Source: Engelhardtia mirabilis
Lineage (GTDB): Bacteria > Planctomycetota > UBA1135 > GCA-002686595
DNA length: 64,000 nt
Assembly (NCBI RefSeq): GCF_007748095.1
Contig: NZ_CP036287.1
Span: 1,116,001 to 1,180,000 of the forward strand
Direction of reading: 5' to 3'
This document shows, in pieces, positions 55,554 to 64,000 of this stretch. The notes beneath the pieces were generated by a model that was not told the DNA's origin, did not search any database, and worked only from the letters and a program-made list of their open reading frames with translations. A program made the translations under genes and the position numbers. Within the stretch, counting starts at the first letter, position 1; every line of letters starts with the position of its first letter.

Positions 55554-57844
55554 TGCTGCCGCGTTGGACCGTCTACCCGGCGGTCGCGATCCTGGCGGTC
55601 ACGGTCTCGCCGGCGATCCCCAAGCGGCTTGCGCCGGTGGAGGCGCCGGCGGCGGCCGTCGCATCGGCGGCTGTCGCGCCCGCTGCTGTGCCCGCCGTGA
55701 AGGCCAAGCACCCGCGCCTGGTCGTGCTGGGCATCGACGGGATGGACCCGGACCTCTTGGCCGAGGTGATCGAGCGCTTCCCCGAGCGCACGAAGAACTT
55801 CCAGTGGCTGGTGAACCAGGCCGACGGGATCCACTCCCTGGGGACATCCCTGCCGCCCCAGAGCCCGGTGGCCTGGTCGGACTTCATCACCGGGCGCGAT
55901 CCGGGTGGCCACGGGATCTACGACTTCATCCACCGCGACTACGTCACGCGCGGGGCGTTGGGCTCGACCACGCGGCCCGGCGCGGGCTCGTTCTTCGGCC
56001 TGATCCCCGGGTCCGAGGAGTCGAACCGCTCGGGCAAGTCCTTCTGGCAGGTCCTGGCCGAGCACGGCGTGCCGGCCGACGTGTGGCGCATGCCGGCCAA
56101 CTTCCCCGTCGAGGAGTCCAAGGGGCTCTCGTTCCCCGGGATGATGACCCCGGCCATCGACTCGGCCTACGGCCAGGCGACGCTGTACACGACGGACCCG
56201 TTCGCCGCGAGCAGCCTCGACTACTCGAAGATCGTCGACGACGCGGACTTCGCTGAGCGGGGTGGAGTGATCCGGACCTTCGTCTTGGGGCCCGACGCCG
56301 ACATCGACGGGCGCAAGGCTCCCGCGCGCGCTCCGATGAAGATCTACGTCGATCGCGAGGCCGGAGCCTGCGCGATCGAGATCGGGACCCAGACGATCGT
56401 GGTCGAGCCGGGTCAGTGGACCGACTTCATGGAGGTCGAGTTCACGGTCAGCGACATGGCACCGGGTTGGCTCGACTGGCTGCCCGGCGTCGACGACCCG
56501 ATCGGCGGCGTGGTGCGCTTCTACCTGCGCTCGATGGAGCCCGAGGTCGAGCTCTACGCCTCGCCGGTGAACATCGATCCGCGCAACCCGGCCATGGACG
56601 TGTCCCAGCCGAGCTCGGCCAGCGCCGACCTGGCCGACGCGATCGGGACCTACTACACCCAGGGCATGGCCGAGGACGTCAACGCCCTCAAGGAGCACCT
56701 GCTCACCGACGCCGAGTTCCTCGAGCAGTGCAAGCTGGTCTACACCGAGCGGCGGGCCATGTTCGAGCACGCCCTCGACCGCTACGAGGACAAGCAGGAC
56801 GGGGGCCTGCTGTTCTTCTACTACTCCACGGTCGACCTGATGTCCCACATGCTGTGGCGGCACTTCCAGGCGGACCACCCGAACCACGACGCGCAGCTCG
56901 CCGAAGAGAGCACGGCCTCCTGGTCGGGCCGCCCGGGGAGCCTGTGGAAGGACATCATCTACGACGTCTACCTGACCATGGACCCGGTCCTGGGTCGCAT
57001 CCGCGAGCGCATGGAGCGCAGCCCGGAGCCCTGGACCCTGGTGGTCATGAGCGATCACGGCTTCGCGCCCTACACGCGCAAGTTCAGCATCAACACCTGG
57101 CTGCTCGAGAACGGCTATCTGGTGCCGAAGGAGCCCGTCTGGGCCAAGGCCGACGAGGCGCAGCTCGAGGCGCTGCAGGCCCAGGGGCTCGCGGACGACG
57201 AGGGCTACGTGCTGGGTGAGGACGGCCAGCGAGTCCAGCTCACCGACGGCCGCGAGCTGCCGAAGAGTGACCCGGCCTACTCGGCGCGGGTGATCACGGC
57301 CCACGTGGACTGGTCCAAGACCCGCGCCTACGGCATGGGCTTCAACGGTCTCTACCTGAACCTGGCCGGTCGCGAGCTCGACGATCCGCACACGGACGAG
57401 GACGAGTCCGGCATCGTCACAGCGGACCAGCGCCGTGCCCTGCTGGAGCAGATCAAGGCCGAGCTGGAGGCCATCGTCGATCCCGAGACCGGCGAGCGGG
57501 TGATCCTGCACGCTGACATCGCCGAGGACGCTTACGCCAACTCCGAGCGGCTCGCCGAGGCCCCCGACCTGTTGGTCGGCTTCAACGTCGGCTACTGCAA
57601 CTCGGACCCGGCCTCGATCGGCTACATCCCCCATGACATCTTGGCGGACAACCTGGGCGGCACGTTCAACGGCTCGCACCTGATGGCGCCCGAGGTGGTT
57701 TCGGGCATCCTCTTGTCCAACGCGCGCGTGGCCCCCGGGGACCACAACCTGCGGGACCTGACCGTCGAGGTGCTCGGCTTCTACGGCATCGAGCCCATCG
57801 AGGGCATGGGCGGACACCGCGTGCTCGCGGGACCGGCCAACTGA
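55553..57844 (+). CDS. Type I phosphodiesterase/nucleotide pyrophosphatase-family protein (second, paralogous)
   Basis: 763 aa from ATG 55553, with GGGAGG about 10 bp upstream. An N-terminal hydrophobic segment (YPAVAILAVTVSPAIP) and an Ala/Pro/Val-rich linker precede the catalytic domain. LVVLGIDGMDPDLL near residue 60, SPVAWSDFITG near 102 (Ser nucleophile), STVDLMSHMLWRHF near 423 and MSDHGFAPYTRKFSINTWLLENGYL near 500 match the upstream gene motif by motif, so the two arose by duplication. An insertion of about 60 residues (PVWAKADEAQLEALQAQ...) lies after the last motif. Two coupled paralogues suggest a heteromer or sequential steps. Extracytoplasmic. Confidence 0.87.
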
Positions 57845-57938
57845 CGGCGCCCCCGGGCGACGGACCTGCGACCTCTCAACCAGACCGACTCACCAACCTG
57901 ACCCGGGCCGACTCGGCCCATCGACCCAAGGACGACCC

Positions 57939-58136
57939 ATGTTCGGCGGCGGAAACAAGATCAAGCTCGAGAAGGACCTCATCGACCGCGCCAAGCGCGT
58001 TGCGGAAGTGGCGGGCTACGCCTCGGCCGAGGAGTTCATCTCCCACATCGTCGAGCGCGAGCTCGCCCAGTTCGAGGGTGACGACTCCGACGAGGACATC
58101 ACCGAGAAGCTGCGCGGCCTGGGCTACATCAGCTGA
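57939..58136 (+). CDS. Small ribbon-helix-helix-like protein ending in LxxLGY (second)
   Basis: 65 aa from ATG 57939, with AAGGA 7 bp upstream. Strand NKIKLEKD, helix LIDRAKRVAEVAG and helix SAEEFISHIVERELAQF follow the ribbon-helix-helix pattern, then an acidic linker (EGDDSDEDI) and the ending KLRGLGYIS. Design and length match the protein at 47322. It lies 95 bp after the second NPP gene and 118 bp before the membrane protein on the same strand. DNA binding is inferred from the pattern; a protein-binding adaptor is the alternative. Confidence 0.78.
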   Translation: MFGGGNKIKLEKDLIDRAKRVAEVAGYASAEEFISHIVERELAQFEGDDSDEDITEKLRGLGYIS

Positions 58137-58241
58137 CGCCGGCCCTCGCATTCGGTCCCCCTCGGTCGCGCTCGTGACCTGATCGGTCGAATCCACTGAT
58201 CGATCAGGCGCCCGGCGCGCGGCCCTCCCCTCGACCCGACT

Positions 58242-58252
58242 CCCCCCCCCCC
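58242..58252 (+). repeat. Run of 11 C directly before a start codon
   Basis: C at every position 58242-58252, one base before the ATG at 58254. Such a tract is prone to slippage and occupies the place of the ribosome site, so its length could alter translation of the membrane protein. No evidence for variation is available in one sequence. Confidence 0.8.
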
Positions 58253-58253
58253 G

Positions 58254-59120
58254 ATGGATCTGATCAACGGCACGATGACGTCGATCTTCGACGTCCTGAT
58301 GTCCGTGTTCGGCCTCGCAGGCCCGACGGTCGCGTTGATCTTGATCAGCGGCGTCTTCGGCATCCTGGCGCTGATCTGCTTCAAGTACATCTCTTGGCAG
58401 GGCGGCATCAAGGGCACCAAGGACAAGATCAAGGGGGGCATGATCGCGATCCGCCTCTACCAGAACGACCTGGGGATCGTGGCCAAGTCGGTGGCGACGG
58501 TGCTGGGCCGCAACTTCCAGTACCTGGGGCTGAACTTCGGGCCGATCTTCCCCCTGCTGGTGCCCTTCACTTTGGTCGCGGCCCAGCTCGTGGTGCGCTT
58601 CGGCTTCGACCCGGTGCCGCTCACGGACATGACCCAGGGCCAGCACCTGGCGGGGCAGGGCACGGTGCTCGAGGTCGCCATGGCGGAGGGCGACGAGGCC
58701 CGCGTTGCGGACCTCGAGATCGAGTTGCCGGCCACCCTGCAGGCCACCTCGAAGCTGGTGCGCGTGCCCAGTGAGGGCCGCGCCTGGATCGAGTTCGTGG
58801 CGATCGAGTCGGGGGTCGAGGACATCCTGATCCGCGTCGGCGACACCGAGTTGACCAAGCAGATCGTCACCGGCGACGCCGAGCGTCCCGCCGTCATGCA
58901 GCCCGAGCGTGTGGGGGGCTTCTTCGCCGCTTGGCTCTGGCCGGCCGAGAAGACGACCTCGGGCACGCCCGTGGAGCACATCAAGTTCACCTACCCCGAC
59001 CGCACCCTGCCCTGGATGGGCCTGTTGCCCGGGGGCGCGATGGGGGTCCTGACGATCTTCCTGATCGCCTCGATGCTGTTCGGCGTGCTGATCCTGAAGC
59101 CCCTCGGCATTCAGATCTGA
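58254..59120 (+). CDS. Conserved-looking polytopic membrane protein of unknown function
   Basis: 288 aa. Hydrophobic segments lie at about residues 18-45 (LAGPTVALILISGVFGILALICF), 90-110 (FGPIFPLLVPFTLVAAQLVV) and 260-285 (GGAMGVLTIFLIASMLFGVLI). Between the first two is a basic cytoplasmic loop (GTKDKIKGGMIAIRLYQNDL); between the second and third is a beta-rich extracytoplasmic domain of about 130 residues. The layout, with a basic amphipathic loop after the first helix, recalls YidC/EMC3-like proteins but I cannot confirm this. It closes the likely operon with the two phosphodiesterase genes, so it may anchor or feed them. Confidence 0.7.
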   Translation: MDLINGTMTSIFDVLMSVFGLAGPTVALILISGVFGILALICFKYISWQGGIKGTKDKIKGGMIAIRLYQNDLGIVAKSVATVLGRNFQYLGLNFGPIFPLLVPFTLVAAQLVVRFGFDPVPLTDMTQGQHLAGQGTVLEVAMAEGDEARVADLEIELPATLQATSKLVRVPSEGRAWIEFVAIESGVEDILIRVGDTELTKQIVTGDAERPAVMQPERVGGFFAAWLWPAEKTTSGTPVEHIKFTYPDRTLPWMGLLPGGAMGVLTIFLIASMLFGVLILKPLGIQI

Positions 59121-59602
59121 CGGCGGACCGGCGGCGCCCGGGAGATCGAGCTGCGCTGCCTACGCGTTGCTGGCCCGGCCGCGCCGCAAGCACTCGCCCG
59201 ACCTATCCAGGGGACGTCTCCCCACAGGCAGCTTGCGAGGGCCAGGCCACCCGGCGGCCCGGGGAGGGGTGGCAGCGCGCACCCGTTCGTAGCAAGAGAA
59301 CGAGGCGGGTGTGCGCTGCCGAAGGTCGTCAAGCAACCGAGCGCAAGTCTGCTCGGCAGGTTCGAATCGGCCCCAGAGCTCCCTGGCGGAGGCGGTCCGC
59401 GGGTCTTCGGCCTTCGCCCCCATGGGTCCGGCGTAGAGGCCCCCCGGATCCGCCGCCAGAAACTCGATTTTCGTGCGCGAGGTCCCGACGGCGGATCGCG
59501 CCGACCTCCCGCCCACCGTGGGCCAACCCGGTCGGGCCGCCGGGCAACGGTTACCTTGGGGCCCCGAGACTCGCGCGCCGTCCACCGCCACTCCCCCGAT
59601 CC
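59121..59602. other. Intergenic region without supported features
   Basis: 482 bp between the membrane protein and HD-domain genes. A minus-strand frame (59160-59591) is open but has no family pattern, ribosome site or signal; it could be chance in GC-rich DNA. No hairpin of terminator strength was noticed. Confidence 0.35.
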
Positions 59603-60172
59603 GTGTACTCCGAAGACGTCGAACGGGCGATCCGCGTCGCCCTCCACGCCCACGACGGCCAGACCCGCAAGGGGTCGGCCGATCCCTACGTGGTGCACCC
59701 GATCCACATCGCCCTGGTGCTCACGCGCCACGGCGCGCCGGACCACGTGGTCCAGGCCGGGCTGCTGCACGACGTGGTGGAGGACTGTGACGGCTGGGAC
59801 GTCGAGCGGATCGAGGCTGAATTCGGCGCAGAGGTGGCAGAGATCGTCGCGGAGCTGACCGAGGACAAGACGCGCTCCTGGGAGGAGCGCAAGCGGGCCG
59901 GGATCGAGAAGGTCGCGACCATGTCGGCCGACGCCGCGACGGTGAAGGCGGCCGACAAGCTCCACAACCTCTCGTCCATGGTTCGCGACCTGGCCAGGTC
60001 CGAGAGTCCCGACGCCTTCTGGTCCCACTTCAACGGTGGCCGAGATCGCACCCTCTCGATGGCGCGCGAGCTGGTCGAGGCCTTGGCCCCGAGGGTGGGG
60101 GAGGATCTCGCGCGCTCCCTGCGCGCGACGGTCGACATGCTCGCGTCGATCGACCGCGAGCGCCGCGCCTGA
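59603..60172 (+). CDS. HD-domain protein, RelA/SpoT hydrolase-like (MESH1-like)
   Basis: 189 aa from GTG 59603. HAHDGQTRKGSADPYVVHPIHIALVL near residue 12, AGLLHDVVEDCDGWDVERIEAEFG near 50 and LTEDKTRSWEERKRAG near 85 match the HD hydrolase domain that removes pyrophosphate from (p)ppGpp in SpoT and in stand-alone small alarmone hydrolases; VKAADKLHNLSSM supplies the last metal aspartate. There is no synthetase domain. Alarmone or related nucleotide hydrolysis is therefore likely but unproven. The start is set by the conserved domain; frame further upstream is non-coding in character. Confidence 0.85.
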   Translation: MYSEDVERAIRVALHAHDGQTRKGSADPYVVHPIHIALVLTRHGAPDHVVQAGLLHDVVEDCDGWDVERIEAEFGAEVAEIVAELTEDKTRSWEERKRAGIEKVATMSADAATVKAADKLHNLSSMVRDLARSESPDAFWSHFNGGRDRTLSMARELVEALAPRVGEDLARSLRATVDMLASIDRERRA

Positions 60173-60219
60173 CGGCCGTCGCGGCAGCCCGGGCACCGGC
60201 AGGATCGATGGACCCGGGC

Positions 60220-60225
60220 TAGAAT
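60220..60225 (+). promoter_or_regulatory. Candidate -10 box close to the next start codon
   Basis: TAGAAT 60220-60225 lies only 8 bp before the ATG of the secreted protein gene. A transcript from it would begin about at the start codon, giving a leaderless or near-leaderless message. No good -35 element is visible. Confidence 0.25.
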
Positions 60226-60233
60226 CGCGGACC

Positions 60234-62015
60234 ATGCAAGTTCCTACCGGTCGCCGCTTCGCGCTCCTCCTGGGCCTGATGGCCTGTCTCCCCACCGCCC
60301 AGGCCCAGTGGTCCAAGGCGGCCTCCACCAACGCTGTGCTCTCCGGCGGCAGCGGCGAAGAGGTCCAGGTCAAGCTGGCGCCGGCGTCGGACGGCACCAC
60401 CTTCGTCAGCTTCTACGACAGCGACCCCGCCGGAAGCCCGGCCTTCGGCTACGACGTGGTGCTGCAACGCCTCGATCCCGCCGGCTCGGAGCTGTGGCCT
60501 CACGGCGGCATCACCGTCGCCGACCGCGGCTACTCGTCGACCCAGGACTACGGGCTCGACGCCGGCCCGAACGGCGACGCGTGGCTGGCCTTCCGCGACG
60601 ACCGCTTCGTCGGCGATCAGATCACCGCCGCGCGGGTGGCCGCCGACGGCACCCTGGTCTGGGGCGTGAACGGCGTGCAGCTCACGAGCACGACCGAGTT
60701 CGTCGCCTCGCCGCGCATCGCGGCCACCGACGACGGCGGCTGCGTGGTCGGTTGGACCCAGGGCAGCACGACGCGCCTGCAGAAGCTCGACGCCAGTGGC
60801 GCGCCCCAGTGGGGCGGCGGCGTGGCGATTCCGGTCGCCGTGGGCGAGACGGCCTCGCTCAGCTCCCTGGGTCGCTCCGAGGGAGGCGCGGTGATCCTGT
60901 CCTGGATCTCCCAGAGCGGCGGCTTCTTCGGTCCGAGGCACCTGTTGGCCCAGAAGCTCTCGTCCACGGGCGCGCCCCAGTGGCCCGGCGCCTCGGTGCC
61001 GGTCTTCACCAGCGGCTCGCTGCAACTGGGCAACTTCCCGCCGCTGGTGACCGACGGCGCGGGTGGGGCGCTGTTCAGTTGGTACGGCACCGGCCCGCTG
61101 CAGTGCTACGCCCAACACGTGCGCTCCGACGGCAGCCAGTCCTTCGGCGTGGCCGGCACCGGCGTGGAGGTCTCGACCAACGCGACGCAGATCCGCGTCA
61201 GCCCCAGCCTGGCCTACAACCAGAGCACCGACGAGGCCTTCGTCTTCTGGGTCGAGCAGAACTCGCTGCAATCCCTGCGCGGCGTGTCGGGTCAGAAGCT
61301 CGACGGCGCCGGCAACCGCCTGTGGGGACCTGGCGGCATCGAGTTCGTGCCCCTGGGTGGCGAGGATCCCTCCCAGGTCAGCACGGTGATCTCGGGCGGC
61401 GGCGCCGCCGTGGCCTTCACCGCCGGCCCCGGCTTCGGCCAGGACGAGGTCCGCGCCTTGCGCGTCGACAGCGCGGGCGTGCTCCAGCACGCGATCGTGA
61501 CCATCGCCTCGACGCCCTCGTCCAAGGACGACGTGGCCATCGCGGCCGGGCCCTTCGGCGACACCTTCGTGGCCTGGCACGGCGACGAGAACGGTGGCGG
61601 CAACGACGTGTTGGCCCAGAACCTCTTGCCCGGCGGCGGCCTCGGCCCCGCGGCCGGCGGCCTGTCGCACACCGCGGGCGCGAACCTGGATTCCCTCGCG
61701 GCCACCGTCGGCGCCCTGGGCGGCAACCTGGACCTGCAGCTCGACCTGACCACCTCCGGCTATCCCTTCGGGGCGGTCTTCGGCTACCTGGCACCGGCCG
61801 TGCTGCCCTTCGGCGGGGACGTGATCCTGGTCGACTTCACCGGGCTCGAGCTGCTCGGCCTGCCCGTCGGCGTCGGCCCGGTGGCCAGTTGGTCCCTGCC
61901 CCTGCCGGCCTCGCCGGTTCTGTGCGGCCTGCCGGTCTACACCCAGGGCGTCCACGCGGACCTGGCCCAGCCCCTGCGCCTGTCGAACGCCGTCGACGTC
62001 TACTTGGGTCTGTAG
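60234..62015 (+). CDS. Hypothetical secreted beta-rich protein with C-terminal surface domain
   Basis: 593 aa from ATG 60234, with a signal peptide ending near PTAQAQ (residue 23). The body holds about eight repeats of the type GS/A-E-L-W-P-H-GG, QKLDASGAPQWGGG, QKLSSTGAPQWPG, QKLDGAGNRLWGPGG, a beta-propeller-like pattern in which each blade ends in W-G/P. The last 120 residues (from about LDSLAATVGALGG, ending LRLSNAVDVYLGL) form a distinct domain similar in style to the end of the FG-GAP protein at 42209. Probably surface-exposed or released. A strong terminator follows. Confidence 0.8.
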   Translation: MQVPTGRRFALLLGLMACLPTAQAQWSKAASTNAVLSGGSGEEVQVKLAPASDGTTFVSFYDSDPAGSPAFGYDVVLQRLDPAGSELWPHGGITVADRGYSSTQDYGLDAGPNGDAWLAFRDDRFVGDQITAARVAADGTLVWGVNGVQLTSTTEFVASPRIAATDDGGCVVGWTQGSTTRLQKLDASGAPQWGGGVAIPVAVGETASLSSLGRSEGGAVILSWISQSGGFFGPRHLLAQKLSSTGAPQWPGASVPVFTSGSLQLGNFPPLVTDGAGGALFSWYGTGPLQCYAQHVRSDGSQSFGVAGTGVEVSTNATQIRVSPSLAYNQSTDEAFVFWVEQNSLQSLRGVSGQKLDGAGNRLWGPGGIEFVPLGGEDPSQVSTVISGGGAAVAFTAGPGFGQDEVRALRVDSAGVLQHAIVTIASTPSSKDDVAIAAGPFGDTFVAWHGDENGGGNDVLAQNLLPGGGLGPAAGGLSHTAGANLDSLAATVGALGGNLDLQLDLTTSGYPFGAVFGYLAPAVLPFGGDVILVDFTGLELLGLPVGVGPVASWSLPLPASPVLCGLPVYTQGVHADLAQPLRLSNAVDVYLGL

Positions 62016-62052
62016 GACCCGAGCCGATCGGCGCTCGAAGGGCGCTGACCCC

Positions 62053-62102
62053 GCGCGCCCCGCGCCCGACTGCCCCGAGTGGCAGTCGAGCGCGGGGCGC
62101 GC
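62053..62102. terminator. Bidirectional terminator hairpin
   Basis: Arms 62053-62074 and 62081-62102 are 22-bp inverted copies with one mismatch and a 6-nt loop. It fills the 90-bp gap between the convergent secreted-protein gene and the radical SAM gene, ending 4 bp from the latter's stop. Confidence 0.8.
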
Positions 62103-62105
62103 GCA

Positions 62106-63392
62106 CTACCGCAGCAGGTAGCAGGTGTCGCAGGGCGACTTGACCCGATCGGTGTTGAGCGTGGCGCGCAGCTCGCGGTAGGTCTCGCCGTTCCAGATCT
62201 CCCCGAAGGGCTGCTCGCTCAACTCCCCGGTGACGATGAACTGGTGGTGGCAACAGGTGCTGACCTTGCCGTCGATCTGCAGGTAGGCCTTTTGCCACAG
62301 GAAGCCACACTCGCGCTGGGCCAGCTTGAAGCGCTGGCCCGCCTTCTGGGCCAGGTAGTTGAGGCCCTGGGTCAGGGTCGGGCGCCAGGGACTCAAAGCG
62401 CGCTTGGCGCGCATCGCCAAGCTCGGGCGAGCCGTCGGTCGTGGCAACCGCACGCCCGGCACGGTGAACACGATCCCGTAGCCGGCCGCGAGGTCGACGC
62501 ACCGTTGCAGCACCTCGCGCACGTGCGCGTCGCCCTCGAAGTCGAGGATCTCCGGCGCCATGCTGGGGTGCACGGCGATCGCCGGCGAGGCCGTGATCGA
62601 GTAGGCGTCCCACTGGTGCCCCAGCTCGATGAAGCCCGGCAGGTCGTCGAGGTTGCTCCGCATCAGCACGTAGTTGAAGTACGTCAGCGGCCGCCGGAAG
62701 AACGGCAAGCTGCGTCGCACGTCGCGGAAGCGCTCGATGTTGCGCACGGTGCGCTCCCAGTTGGCGCGTACGCGCACGCGCTCGAAGACCTCCTTGGTCG
62801 AGCCGTCGAAGGAGATCACCATCTTGTTGACCACGCGCGCCAGCCGCTCGAGCTCCTCGTCGTCGCCGAGCAGGGTCGCGTTGGTGGTGATCTCGAGCCG
62901 CAGGTCGTGGCGCTCGACGTCGTCGAGGACCTGTGCCATGAAGGGTTTCGGCACGCAGAAGGGATCGCCCATGACCGTCAGGGAAATCTCGCTGATGTGG
63001 TCGAAGAGCTCGTCGCGGATCCGGAAGTAGACCTCCGGCTCCATGATCTGTTGCGGCACGTCGTAGAGCCCCTGGGCGCACATGGTGCAGCGCAGGTTGC
63101 AGATCGTGGTGTGGTTGAGGTTGACGTGGACGGGGTAGCCGTCCATGCGCGGGCTCTTGCGCCGCTCGGCCACGATCGAGGTCAACTCGTTGCGCCAACG
63201 GCGGAGCTTGCGCCGCAGGCGGCGCAGGGGCCCGGGTCGCGGCAGCACCAGCCGCGGGTGGCGCGTCCACGCGGCGCCGGGCTTGGCCGGAGCCGAAGCG
63301 GCCTTGGCGTGATCCGCAAGAGCTCGTTCAGTGCCACGCGGACCGTCGGTACCAGTCCTGTCGTCGATCGCGGGTTCGGTCTCGGGTCGCAC
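62106..63392 (-). CDS. Radical SAM protein with SPASM-like C-terminus
   Basis: 428 aa from GTG 63392, chosen because AAGGAGG lies 8 bp upstream; an ATG at 63548 would add 52 low-complexity residues. After about 85 polar and Arg-rich residues the radical SAM cluster motif appears: CNLRCTMC (Cys-x3-Cys-x2-Cys) near 115, followed by MGDPFCVPKPF and LRLEITTNATLL of the barrel. The C-terminus has a SPASM-like set of cysteines (CGFLWQKAYLQIDGKVSTCC near 375 and SPCDTCYLL at the end) that would bind a second Fe-S cluster. Substrate unknown; SPASM enzymes modify peptides or sugars. Its neighbour upstream is CysQ-like. Confidence 0.85.
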   Translation of the reverse strand: MRPETEPAIDDRTGTDGPRGTERALADHAKAASAPAKPGAAWTRHPRLVLPRPGPLRRLRRKLRRWRNELTSIVAERRKSPRMDGYPVHVNLNHTTICNLRCTMCAQGLYDVPQQIMEPEVYFRIRDELFDHISEISLTVMGDPFCVPKPFMAQVLDDVERHDLRLEITTNATLLGDDEELERLARVVNKMVISFDGSTKEVFERVRVRANWERTVRNIERFRDVRRSLPFFRRPLTYFNYVLMRSNLDDLPGFIELGHQWDAYSITASPAIAVHPSMAPEILDFEGDAHVREVLQRCVDLAAGYGIVFTVPGVRLPRPTARPSLAMRAKRALSPWRPTLTQGLNYLAQKAGQRFKLAQRECGFLWQKAYLQIDGKVSTCCHHQFIVTGELSEQPFGEIWNGETYRELRATLNTDRVKSPCDTCYLLR

Positions 63393-63613
63393 GGGCGTCG
63401 CCTCCTTCAGGGGATCGCGCCGCGCGGGCCCAAGTGGTGCAGGCGACGATCCGGACGCGCTATTCGAACAAGACCCGACGCACCACGGAGCCCCTCGAAC
63501 TGCAGGAGCGACGAATGGGGCGCTGCGAGCACTGGAATCGGCCTGCATGGGCGCCCCGTTACTCGAGCGAAACGCGCGGCGAGCTGGAAGTCGTCGTCCG
63601 GTCCAGGGCCCGC

Positions 63614-64000
63614 TCAGCCGTCGATGATGCCCGGCCGTTGCACCGTCTCGAGCACCCGCTCGGCGATCGCGGGCCGGCAGATGATCAGCTCGTCGTTGCG
63701 CGGGTCGGCCTGGTTGTAGACCTGGGCGCTGCCGTCGATGCGGCACACGTGCCAACCCAGGGCCCGCGCGATCACCTCCGGCGCACAGGTGTCCCATTCC
63801 TTGAGGCCGGTCTTGTGGACGTAGAGGTCGGCCTCGCCCAGCAGCAGGCGGCTGGCCTTGAAACCCACGCTGCCGCAGCGCACCAGCTCGGTGTCGCCCA
63901 GGGCCTCCACGAAGCGCTCGATCCAGGCCGGCGTGTGGCTGCGACTGCAGACCATGCGGTGGGTGTCAGGCTCGGGCGAATCGCCGCGCAACAGCTCGGC
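63614..64000 (-). CDS. cysQ: 3'(2'),5'-bisphosphate nucleotidase, CysQ-like, C-terminal part (cut by window edge)
   Basis: The last 128 residues of an inositol-monophosphatase-family protein; the frame is open to base 64000. KEWDTCAPEVIARALGWHVCRIDG matches the family's W-D-x-A-x2-x-I segment that holds a metal aspartate, and DGSAQVYNQADPRNDELIICRP its C-terminal end, with the YN typical of CysQ rather than of inositol monophosphatase. CysQ removes the 3'-phosphate from PAP, the by-product of PAPS-dependent sulfation, to give AMP. Finding it 13 kb from sat and cysC fits active PAPS turnover. A different substrate within the family cannot be excluded from this fragment. Confidence 0.72.
   Translation of the reverse strand, partial: AELLRGDSPEPDTHRMVCSRSHTPAWIERFVEALGDTELVRCGSVGFKASRLLLGEADLYVHKTGLKEWDTCAPEVIARALGWHVCRIDGSAQVYNQADPRNDELIICRPAIAERVLETVQRPGIIDG

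Noticed and set aside
59160..59591. 143-codon minus-strand frame in the spacer before the HD-domain gene
   Set aside because: No family pattern, ribosome site or signal sequence; plausible by chance in GC-rich DNA. Recorded only as an intergenic region.

Overview
The window is one strand of a very GC-rich bacterial chromosome. Most likely it comes from a Planctomycetota lineage, probably a marine one; this is inference from gene content. Pointers are a DUF1501/DUF1800 operon, Hanks-type Ser/Thr kinases paired with ECF-like sigma factors, a CRTAC1/UnbV protein, FG-GAP propeller proteins, amidohydrolase pairs, many lipoproteins, and sparse Shine-Dalgarno use with C-rich leaders. I see no rRNA, tRNA, CRISPR array, transposase or replication origin.

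0-19.7 kb, regulation and cell surface. A kinase (cut by the left edge) diverges from an ECF sigma factor. A stand-alone SIR2 protein follows and converges on a secreted-protein operon (604-aa protein, DUF1800, DUF1501; overlapping or nearly touching genes). Next come a long inverted-repeat element, a CRTAC1 protein, a DUF4143 ATPase with an AT-rich palindrome at its 5' end, two small MORN-like proteins, an ECF sigma factor fused through a membrane segment to carboxypeptidase-regulatory-like domains, a coiled-coil membrane protein, and a second sigma factor/kinase pair with a membrane-embedded kinase.

19.7-31 kb. A SWIM-SNF2 helicase borders a lower-GC island (about 23.1-28.9 kb) carrying a two-gene OLD nuclease/UvrD helicase operon that resembles the Gabija anti-phage system. 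A PqiA/PqiB-like MCE transport pair follows.

31-47 kb, mostly housekeeping and secreted genes: two amidohydrolase-family proteins (one lacking the metal histidines, one a double domain), lipoproteins, a LOG protein, isocitrate dehydrogenase, an alpha/beta hydrolase, an FG-GAP propeller protein and three small lipoproteins.

47-64 kb, the most interesting stretch. A small ribbon-helix-helix-like protein preceded by four copies of a GATCGGAGTG-type repeat is followed by ATP sulfurylase (sat), an alkaline-phosphatase-superfamily protein and APS kinase (cysC), which together make PAPS. Three more alkaline-phosphatase-superfamily enzymes, a second small RHH-like protein and a membrane protein follow. 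Part of a CysQ-like PAP phosphatase lies at the right edge. None of the four alkaline-phosphatase-superfamily enzymes has the cysteine needed for a formylglycine sulfatase. No sulfotransferase and no APS/PAPS or sulfite reductase is visible, so I infer PAPS made for sulfation (or a related transfer) of an envelope component rather than for sulfur assimilation. Five otherwise different proteins between 44.8 and 58.1 kb end in or near a LxxLGY motif, which could mark a common partner or destination.
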